64,000 bases of DNA from Asterias amurensis (Eukaryota > Echinodermata > Asteroidea > Forcipulatida > Asteriidae), in the NCBI RefSeq assembly GCF_032118995.1, contig NC_092657.1:4151891-4215890 (forward strand). The letters run 5' to 3'. Below are positions 56,401 through 64,000 of this stretch, in pieces. The notes below the pieces were generated by a model. It saw only the letters and a list, made by a program, of their open reading frames with translations. It was not told the DNA's origin and made no database searches. A program made the translations under genes and the position numbers. Each line of letters opens with the position of its first letter. The first letter of the stretch is position 1.

Positions 56401-59400
56401 ACCGAGAACGATGGATTTTACCTGGTAAGTCTGCTGCCACCAAGCGTCCCAAAAGTCTCTCATTGGAAGGCTATTTCCTGCGCAACCTAAATGCCACACC
56501 CTTCACAAAGTGAGCTCATCCAAGCATGAATTATTTACAGACTTCTTGGTGTCATATGAAAGTCGAGTCCATAAGCTATCCATACATCTAAAACTTCCCC
56601 CAGAATCCTATACTTTTTATTCGGGGCAGCCATTTCAAAAGTGTATTTTTTGAGACACCCTGTAGTGTCCAGTGCTTGTATATATTACTCTAGTCTTGGT
56701 GCAAGACCTTTCTCGTTTCCCTTTCACGTACACCGGTGAGTCGGTGCGGGCGCTGTCGGTGAATTGGCTGCGGTGTGCGTGAAAGGGAAACGAGAAACCT
56801 CTTGCACCAAGACTAGTATTACTCACGTCATAAACGATGTCGTCAGATAAGTCGATGTAGTAAGGTTCGCACGGTCCCCAGTACGTGAGACATGAATCAC
56901 GGCGGACGTAGAGGGCCAGCAGGACACAAGCGATCGTTATGGCCAACAGGACACACGTCACAGATATGCAAATGATGACACGCCTCGTGCAACATGACTT
57001 TTTGGCCGTTGGTGGCGCTGTTGACTGCGGAGATATAAAGATAAAGGGTATGATACCTTTAAGATGAATTTTATTTTAGCCATGATATGAATTCCTACTC
57101 ATGAAGATGCATGGAAAATAAGCCTATAGAAGTTTCATCTTCATTAGTCGTCAAGTTTTTAAGGAAAAGAAAGGTGAAAATCACAGCGAAATTGTTTACA
57201 GGAGTCGCATAAATCCGTTGTACATGCTGAAATATAAATTTTCGTTTCACACGTAAAACTTTTGTGAAATTGTACATTTCTCAAAAACTGCAACACCTCA
57301 GCAAGTAATATTTTAAGGTAAGCTGTTTACTTTCATGATCTTCAAATGGTGTAAGTTTAATGTAAATCTGGGGACATTGTGTGTTGTGTTACAAAAAGTA
57401 GGCCTACCCAAATCATTTAGAGGTAAAAAATACGGTTTACTTGTTAAAGGAACACGTTGCCTTGGATCGGACGAGTTGGTCTATAAAAAGCGTTTGAAAC
57501 CGTTTGTTATGAAATGCATATGGTTAGAAAGATGTTTTAAAAGTAGAATATAATGATCCACGCAAGTATCACTCAAAATTGCACGGTTTACTTTTTACGT
57601 CGGGAACTATCACCGTCGGCCATTTATGGGAGTCAAAATTTTGACTCCCATAAATGGCCGACCGTGTTATTGGACGAGGTAAAAAGAAAACCACGCAATT
57701 TCGAGGCATATTTGTGTAGATCATTGTAATCTACTTTTACAACATCTTTCGAACCATATGCATTTTATAACAAACGGTTACAAAACGTTTTTCAAAGACC
57801 AACTCGACCGATCCAAGGCAACGTGTTCCTTTAAACTAATGCCGATAACGTAGAGAATAATTGGATACAAACATTAGGCAGACCAACTGTCGATAAAAAC
57901 TCTTCAAAACCCGAAATTTCTTCATTGTCTTCTTTAACAAAAGTTGTCTTTGACATTACCTAAAGTATACAATGCTTTTAAATATATATTTGTTTGAATA
58001 ACCCCCATTTCACACGACAGTGAATTTAGAAACCACTGAGTCAACCGACTACCTTTTAGCTTTCAAGGGAGGAAAGGAAGTCAGGTTGACTCAGCGGTTT
58101 CTGTCCCTGCCGTTCACCTCCGGGACCCTAAACTTGACCCAAGTCCCAATCTCGTAAGAGTCCTTTTATTTCCAGTCACATTGCCTAACGTCGGGAAACT
58201 TGGCCGATGTGGCAGGAGATTCGGTGTCCCCCTCCCCCCCCCGTCCACTCCCATGGCGAACTATGTACAAACTTCTTCTGATAGCGCCCTCTTTTGACCC
58301 ACGTTAATTTCCCATTATGGGGGACCGAATCTCCGGTGTCGCATGCAATTATGTCCTCTATGCAATACTATCCGGAGGACATTATTGCATATGCAATAAT
58401 GTCCGCCGGACGGTTTTGCATACGCAATCGTGTCCGCCCGGACGCTGCTGCATAATGCAATTGTGTCCGCCCGGACATAATTTGCAAATGCAGTTGTGTC
58501 CGCCCCCGTGCAAATCCGTCCTTGCAGTAAATTATTAAACGCCCTCGGTCGACGGAACAAGTTCGCCTTTGCTTTTACAAGTGCATGTCATGAATGACAT
58601 TGGAAATGTTCGGCCGTTGTGTATTCGCTGCAATCATAAAATACGTGAATATTCATGCTGCATATGCGTAGGTTCAGTGCATGCACGCTCTCTTACGCGC
58701 GCACATTGGGGGGGGGGGGGTGATACAGTCATGCACATGTCCGCCGGACGGTTTTTGCATAGCCCCGGACACAATTGCATGTGCGAAAGTGTCCGCATGC
58801 CGCAGGTTCTCGGGACCACTATAGGCTAGCTACATTTTTGTTTTCCTATTTGGCGCCGAAACCTCCCGAACGAGAACGGGACTTGAATCAAGTCTATGTG
58901 GACGACCGAAGCCTTTTGCGGCTGGACTTGTTTTTTCAGGTACCAACTGCGTGGGTTCTTTTCCCTATTATTGGGTATTTCCTGTGTGACACAAATTGTG
59001 CTTATATGCTCTATGCATATATGCAAAACTTTTTCTTGAAAATGGAGTGGAAATCTACCCTTCTTCTTGAAATAGCTCTGGGCTTGGATGCAGAGCATCC
59101 CCATGAAATCATGGTGAAACTCACGGAGGAAACGTTAAATTGCCTGTCTCCGACACCCCAAACTCTTCCTAACTTAAAGGCAGTGGACACTATTGGTAAA
59201 TGTCAAAGACTAGCCTTCACAGTTGGTGTATCTCAACATATGCATAAAATAACAAACCTGTGAAAATCTGAGCTCAATCGGTCATCGAACTTGCGAGATA
59301 ATAATGAAAGAAAAAAGCAACCTTGTCACACGAAGTTGTGTGCGTTTAGATGGTTGATTTCGAGACCTCAAGTTCTAAATCTGAGGTCTCGAAATCAAAT

Positions 59401-60667
59401 TCGTGGAAAATTACTTCTTTCTCGTAAAACTATGGCACTTCAGAGGGAGCCGTTTCTCACAATGTTTTATACCGTCAACCTCTCCCCATTACTCGTCACC
59501 AAGAAAGGTTGTATGCTAATAAATATTTTGAGTAATTACCAATAGTGTCCACTGCCTTTAAATAGCTCTGGGCTTGGATGCAGAGCATCCCCATGAGATC
59601 ATGGTGAAACTCACGGAGGAAACGTTAAATTGCCTGTCTTCGACACCCCAAACTCTTCCTAACTTTAGGATTATTTTAGGACTTATGACGAGTTAATTTC
59701 CGTATGTTAGGACGCATTGAACCCATCCTAACTCGAGATAGGGTTAGTCCAAACGTTTCGTGAAAACCGGCTGCTGGGTACTCTTTGGTGAAGAAGTTAA
59801 TGAAGTTGCAATTCCCTTTACGGTATGGTGAAAGAGAAATTACAATTCCCGTAATGCATGGTGAAAGAAAAGTAGCTCCTCAAAATTCGGCAAAATCTTG
59901 CACTGAAATTTCAGGGTTTCACAGCAAAGATAAAAAACCAATACCTAAGTTAAGTCTAGAATATTTGTGAACACCATGCAGGAACATTTTCTAGGCCTAA
60001 ATGCTAAATTAGAAACATCCATGGGCTTAGTCATATGTTTTGTATAGTTGCACCCCTCTGTGACGTCACTCACATAGAGTCTAATGCTGTCTTAGTTAAA
60101 TATTGTACCTTTACTATCTCACTGTTCTTGTTAAAGGGAAGGTACACCTTTGGTAATTACTCAAAATCAATATTAACTTAAAAACTTACAAGGGTGTTTT
60201 CTCGCAACTTCGATGTCCAATTTAGCTCAAAAATGTCCAAAGGCTTGTTATTTTATGCTTATGATGGGATACATCAAGTGAGAAGACTGGTCATTGACAA
60301 TTACCAAACGTGTACCTTTCCTTTAATGTTTATGTAATAGTCCAGTTTGTGTTGTTTTTCTAGGCATATCTACCACAAGCTGGGCTTAAAAGTTGTGGCT
60401 TTTCTGGTTATGTCCCCATTTCAAAGTCTCAATCAGTCTTTACCGATTTTTTTAAAACATTTTTTAGCATCCAAACAGTGTAGGCGCATATAATTATAAA
60501 ACAATGTTATTTTTATTCCTCTTGGAATGGAAATAAACGTCTATAAAATAAAATGAAATACTGAGAAAAGGTGAACTCACCTGCAAGACGACAACTGTGC
60601 TATCAACGGGAGGAGGCAGTTTCAACGCCTTCTCTTTCGGATTATCTGTCACCCCTAATTGAACCAT
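53371..60667 (-). CDS. Gene D: single-pass membrane protein with an acidic tail
   Basis: Four exons: 60667-60581, 57024-56827, 56196-55977, 53423-53371; 185 residues. N-terminus MVQLGVTDNPKEKALKLPPP ... STVVVLQ, then TAPPTAKKSCCTRR with the same Cys pair as gene B, one helix (VIICISVTCVLLAITIACVL) and VRRDSCLTYWGPCEPYY. The two Cys around WGP match gene A. Exon 3 is acidic and holds two GEWQDG units (NGEWQDGGHEY, EGEWQDGVPL). Exon 4 gives IIVVPPEITQIVDYVE and stops. Unlike A and B the tail is poor in His. Phases 0-0-1. If exon 3 were read on, a TAA stop would follow its donor within two codons, so a form ending there is possible. TATA box at 60848-60841. Function unknown. Confidence 0.7.
53572..54300. 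mobile_element. Two abutting MITE-C copies
   Basis: 53572-53935 and 53932-54300 lie head to tail in the same orientation and share one TTAA. Both are in the last intron of gene D. Confidence 0.85.
54880..55025. repeat. Palindromic MITE (9276 family)
   Basis: AAGACAAAATTGTCAGTATC, GCCATAGTAATTTGTATTGT and GATTGATTTGCAGTTACAAT; third copy of the element in the 9.3 and 9.8 kb duplications. Confidence 0.65.
55025..55590. repeat. Old MITE-A relative split by the GC-rich palindromic element
   Basis: MITE-A-like sequence up to CACAATGTTTTG at 55281. The GC-rich element follows at 55283-55530 (GTTTAGCTTCCCTGG ... GGAAGCTAAACGAACGC), then more MITE-A-like sequence. Confidence 0.7.
55977..56196 (-). 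CDS. Gene D exon 3 (GEWQDG repeat exon)
   Basis: Acceptor TCTGACAG, 73 codons plus one base, donor G|GTGTGT, phase 1. The donor is weaker than those of the paralogs. Confidence 0.65.
56318..56460. repeat. Palindromic MITE in gene D intron 2
   Basis: GGTGGCAGCAGACTTACCAG and its exact complement form the core of arms of about 45 bases. Confidence 0.8.
56691..56815. repeat. Palindromic MITE in gene D intron 2, near the donor
   Basis: CTAGTCTTGGTGCAAGA and CTCGTTTCCCTTTCACG on the left are mirrored on the right. It ends 12 bases from exon 2. Confidence 0.8.
56827..57024 (-). CDS. Gene D exon 2 (transmembrane exon)
   Basis: Acceptor TCTCCGCAG, 66 codons, GAC|GTGAGT donor, phase 0. A palindromic MITE (56691-56815) begins 12 bases inside the following intron. 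Confidence 0.75.
57265..57834. mobile_element. MITE-D fragment followed by a complete MITE-B
   Basis: 57265-57420 matches half of MITE-D. 57444-57834 is a TTAA-bounded MITE-B palindrome. Confidence 0.8.
58355..58800. repeat. GTCCGCCCGGAC / TGCAAT short-period repeat
   Basis: TGCAAT-N-TGTCCGCC(C/G)GGAC recurs about five times at 30-35 base spacing between 58355 and 58520, and again at 58735-58800. Ordinary DNA with a GGGGGGGGGGGG run lies between. Confidence 0.75.
59066..59175. repeat. Direct duplication flanking a MITE-A, left copy
   Basis: Begins ATAGCTCTGGGCTTGGATGC and ends CAAACTCTTCCTAAC. Matches 59562-59668 with only about two differences. Confidence 0.9.
59174..59561. mobile_element. 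MITE-A copy between direct duplications
   Basis: Complete and TTAA-bounded; see the flanking duplication entries. Confidence 0.9.
59562..59668. repeat. Direct duplication flanking a MITE-A, right copy
   Basis: Continues past the shared part into TTTAGGATTATTTTAGG, a 5047-family palindromic MITE (to about 59770). Confidence 0.9.
60131..60325. mobile_element. Shortened MITE-A relative
   Basis: TTAAAGGGAAGGTACACCTT start and GTGTACCTTTCCTTTAA end; the middle is deleted relative to 27730-28110. Confidence 0.8.
60581..60667 (-). CDS. Gene D exon 1
   Basis: ATG at 60667, 29 codons, CAG|GTGAGT donor, phase 0. Half of its residues equal those of gene B exon 1. Confidence 0.75.
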
Positions 60668-60840
60668 ATTTCTCCCCCTAAATTTCTGTCTCTCTGCCGA
60701 CGATATTTCCGGACAAATTACAAATTGGCCTCAAAATCTAACTCGATCAGCCTGGTTGCAATCGTAGTCAAGAGAAGAAACGCAACATGCAAAGGCTTTG
60801 ATAAGTAGCCCAGATGTAGATGTAAACAGACAACACTGAT

Positions 60841-60848
60841 GTTTTATA
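60841..60848 (-). promoter_or_regulatory. TATA box of gene D
   Basis: TATAAAAC on the minus strand, 174 bases before the ATG. GATTGCAACCAG lies just upstream of it and again at about 60750. Confidence 0.55.
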
Positions 60849-61335
60849 CTGGTTGCAATCGACAGGCCTATGTCAAGGCTATGTGATGTACGCATTAATG
60901 AGGAGTGTGTGTTATCATAGAGATGCGACAGGAAGAAAAAATGTACGTGCGGTACGACGTTAGCCTTTTGTCAAGGCTGTGTTTGCTAGGACAGCTTCAC
61001 AGAGCTGCTATGATATATCCTATGAAGCGGCTCTACGGAGTTGTAGAACCCATGAAGGCCTTGACATAAGCCTACGACGTCGACCGTGCCAGGTACGATC
61101 ACATTTTTATTATTATTCATACACGGATGAGGGGTCGCGGGGTTGAGGAATAATAGACTCGCAAACGAGTCGCTTCACATCACAGTTACCCTCCGCTTCT
61201 AATTCTTCATCAAGCGTTTTAGATGCTTAAAGATATTTCTTGCAAAGTCACAGCCCAAGTTTTTGTCAGCCGAGGTTGGAAAACTAGAAAGCCATATACA
61301 AAAAAAAAAACCCAAAAAACAGAGAGCTACTGTTT

Positions 61336-62212
61336 CAATAAAGGCCATGGACACTATAGGTAACTACTAAAAACAATTATTAGCATAAAAGCTTACTTGA
61401 AAATGAGTAATAGGGAGAGGTGGATAGTATAAAACATTGTGAGTAAGGGCTCCATCTGAAGTAATTTTGTTTTCGAGAAAGAAGTAATTCAGTTTCCACG
61501 AATTTGATTTAGAGACCTCAAAATTAGATTTTGAGGTCTAGAAATCAAGCATCTGTGAAGCACACAATTTTGTGTGACAATAATTTTTTTCTGTCATTAT
61601 TATCTCGCAATCGACGACTAATTGAGCTCAAACTTTCACAGGTTTGTTATTTTATGTATATTTTGAGATACAGCAAGTGAGAAGACTGGTGTTTGACAAT
61701 TACCAATAGTGTCCACTGCCTTTAAACATAGCGTTGAATTTGTTGGAAGAAGCAAACAATCATGTGAGGTATTTTAATTAGTTGAGAGTTTGTAGAAAAT
61801 GTTTAATTTTTCTTAAAAACATCTGTTAAAGCCAGTGGACACTATTGGTAATTGTCAAAGACCAGTCTCCTCACTTGCTGTATCTCAACATATGCATAAA
61901 ATAACAAACCTGTGAAAATTTGAGCTCGATTGGTCGTTGGAGTTGCGAGATAACTAAGAAAGAAAAAACACCCTTGTCACATAAAGACGGTGCTTTCAGA
62001 TGCTTGATTTCGAGACCTCAAATTCTAAACTTGAGGTCTCGAAATCAAATTCGTGGAAAATTACTTCTTTCTCGAAAACTACTCCACTTCAGAGGGAGCC
62101 GTTTCTCACACAATGTTTTATACTACCAATCTCTCCCCATTACTCACTACCAAGCAAGGTTTTATGCTAATAATTATTTTGAGTAATCACCAATAGTGTC
62201 CACTGCCTTTAA
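61336..62212. mobile_element. Two MITE-A copies, inverted relative to each other
   Basis: 61336-61725 (reverse) and 61826-62212 (forward), separated by 100 bases of AT-rich DNA. They could pair as a long hairpin in a transcript. Confidence 0.85.
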
Positions 62213-62519
62213 CACCGTTGAGTATTTTACCAAAATAAGAACCTATAGTATTTATCCTAACCAGCGCGGTTTGTTTACCAACAATAGAAAGATATAAGGC
62301 CAGGTATTCAAATTAATACCAAATAAATAAACAAAGTAGATTCGCACGAACTTTGAACTTCTGCAGAAGATGCGTGCAGATTCGGAACAAACAAAAGTGA
62401 ATTGTTCAAAGTGGACAAGGTCGATCTAACTATGGAAATAAAACAACAATATCATGGGTTGAACAACACACCTGCTATTCGTATCAAAAACATGTTGTTC
62501 AACCACGAGGTAGCACTGA

Positions 62520-62780
62520 ACAGAGTTGGTAATACTGTCAAAGACCAGTGTTCTCACTTGATGTATCCAAACATATGCATAAAACAACAAACCTGTGAAA
62601 ATTTGAAAAAAAAAAAAATCGAAGTTGCAAGAGAACGTTATGTGTGCTTTCAGATGCATAAAAAAAGCTTCAGCTGAAGTCTTTTAATATTTAAGAGAGA
62701 TAGAAATTACCTCTCTCTCCTTCATATTATGAGCAGCTCCCCATTGCTCGTTACCAAGTAAGGTTTGTGCTAACAATTAC
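62520..62780. repeat. Worn MITE-A relative
   Basis: GTCAAAGACCAGTGTTCTCA, CATAAAACAACAAACCTGTG and GCTCGTTACCAAGTAAGG keep the MITE-A order; the ends are lost. Confidence 0.6.
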
Positions 62781-62844
62781 CGTATCAAAACATCAGGCTC
62801 GATTATGCAAACAATAGACCTAAAGTATAGGCAAGCACAATTGC

Positions 62845-62915
62845 AAAGAAAGTTTAGTTGGCAAGACACTGCTCTAGAATTGCAAAGGTCGTGGGTTCGA
62901 ATTCTACCCGAGTGA
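62845..62915 (+). mobile_element. tRNA-like SINE fragment (18455 family)
   Basis: TTTAGTTGGCAAGACACTGC and B box GGGTTCGAATTC; no cloverleaf can be drawn. Confidence 0.5.
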
Positions 62916-63246
62916 TATTTTTTCGCAGAACTCGAGAAAGTATATTGATACAGTGCTAACACACATCGGTTTGGGTAAAAACCAAAATAAATATTCTTTA
63001 TATCCCCGATGCAAATTTAACATCCATTAAAACGTTTATATTGTCACCAAACATCGTTTCACACAAAAGAAAAATAAATATATACACTTATACTAATAAT
63101 GCAAATACATTGTATTTGACTGTTTAAAATGTCCCTTGAATACCCAATTTAATAGGCTTTAACATGAAAAATGCAGAGCCGCCAAATTTGAACTAAATAA
63201 TAATGGCTTCTTCACAAGCAAAGACGTGCGGGTAATATGCTTAAAA

Positions 63247-63475
63247 ACTCCCGTGTCAGATTTGACCCGGATTTGGGTCCCGCGGTGCCAGACCCATTTC
63301 TGGGTCTGTTTGACCCGGAATCCATGTCATTGTGACCAGAAATTTGGTTTAAAGCGGGGATTTTGACTCGGACTCTTGGACACATTGACCCGGATTCCGG
63401 GCCAAACTAACCCAGAAATGGGTCTGGCCCCCTGGGACTCAAATCCGGGTCAATTTTGACCCGGGAGTTTATTAG
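63247..63475. repeat. Palindromic MITE rich in GACCCGG
   Basis: ACTCCCGTGTCAGATTTGAC and GTCAATTTTGACCCGGGAGT at the ends; CCCATTTCTGGGT and ACCCAGAAATGGG inside. Arms of about 65 bases. Confidence 0.8.
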
Positions 63476-64000
63476 AGTGCAAATATTATTTTTCTGCAAA
63501 CCGCAAAAGCAAAGTATAACCTTTGCTTCTGTTGAGCCGTTGATTGTTGTAATTGTATAAATATGTAGATGTATAAAATAATATGTGAATTTCTTTTTTC
63601 AAAAGGTGGTCGCGTTTTTAAGATATCGTCGAAAATCCGAATATTATATCCACGCAGGAAGACTAATCCCTGGAAGACACAATCTCAGAAACGTTCGACG
63701 ATGGAATATTATTGCCATTTTTTCGTGGAACCCAGACATCACAGCCCGAAATAGTTGCACGAGACCGTGGCGTGGTGACATCATCACCCCAAAATAGATG
63801 AAGAGCCTGAACAACACTGGACATGCTTGGCTGGACGCCATATTGGGTCGCACCACCCATATAACAGAGAAATGACGTCACTGCGAATTCCACAGGTTGT
63901 GTGTGCGTGTGTGTGAAGTGTTGTTCTGGTTTTGCAGCGTCATTGCACTATATTCTATGGAGAAAAAGAAAGTTGTTTTGTTTGGGTTTTGCTGATGGCA
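63476..64000. other. Unassigned DNA at the right edge
   Basis: No feature I can support. A short frame (63585-63797) follows a CAAAAG acceptor-like site but has no recognisable domain. A (GT)n-rich stretch lies at 63898-63920. Confidence 0.4.

Noticed and set aside
58775-59263. Plus-strand frame of 162 residues
   Set aside because: It runs into a MITE-A, has no recognisable domain, and its right part is the 107-base duplicated segment.

Overview
This is an animal nuclear DNA window: AT-rich, intron-bearing, with very short protein-coding exons in a dense background of palindromic TTAA-flanked MITEs, tRNA-derived SINEs and small satellites. The repeat style, with (ATT)n-tailed SINEs carrying a GCGCTATATAAG-like 3' end, points to a marine deuterostome, probably an echinoderm. 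That is inference from general knowledge, not a database match. I saw no rRNA, CRISPR or bacterial gene structure, and no long ORF of an autonomous transposon. || Coding content. All genes I can support lie on the minus strand and form one tandem family of small single-pass membrane proteins. From high to low coordinate: gene D (60667-53371, 185 aa), gene B (47906-43761, 205 aa), gene E (38693-36011, 110 aa), gene A (33337-28779, about 189 aa, last exon tentative) and gene C (20867-668, continuing off the left edge). Each has a 22-32 codon first exon starting MV and usually ending in a V-x-(I/L)-P-like motif. A second exon then carries a basic juxtamembrane stretch and one transmembrane helix. 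Exons 1 and 2 both end in phase 0 in all five genes. In A, B, D and E exon 3 ends in phase 1 and the rest is short. Products A and B carry strongly His/Asp/Gly-rich tails; E is a minimal version and D is acidic with a repeated GEWQDG. Gene C instead has, after the membrane exon, an exon that looks like the start of a BRICHOS domain (NEDIEVD ... LTILHDFTV). The cluster may be a BRICHOS-type membrane protein with a tandem set of His-rich derivatives. Genes B, C and D have TATA boxes 140-220 bp before the ATG. Upstream regions of A and B carry an octamer and a CRE or CRE-like site. || Layout. 0-21 kb: gene C, with a 15 kb intron 1 holding a 74-bp minisatellite (11.6-12.5 kb) and many MITEs, plus decayed partial copies of its membrane exon joined to SINE pieces at 3.5 and 4.8 kb. 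21-28.8 kb: repeats only. 28.8-33.4 kb: gene A. 33.4-36 kb: repeats. 36-38.7 kb: gene E. 38.7-43.7 kb: repeats, including a CCAAT/E-box/GC-box triplicate. 43.8-48 kb: gene B and its promoter. 48-53.3 kb: repeats with hammerhead-like motifs. 53.4-60.7 kb: gene D. 60.7-64 kb: promoter and repeats. || Repeats. MITE-A (TTAAAGGCAGTGGACAC ends, about 390 bp, more than 20 copies), MITE-B (TTAAAGGAACACGTTGCC ends, near-complete palindrome, 7 copies) and MITE-C (TTAAAGCCATTGGACC ends, 5 copies) account for much of the intergenic and intronic DNA. Two MITE-A copies sit between long direct duplications of host DNA bounded by TTAA-like tetranucleotides, which is unusual.
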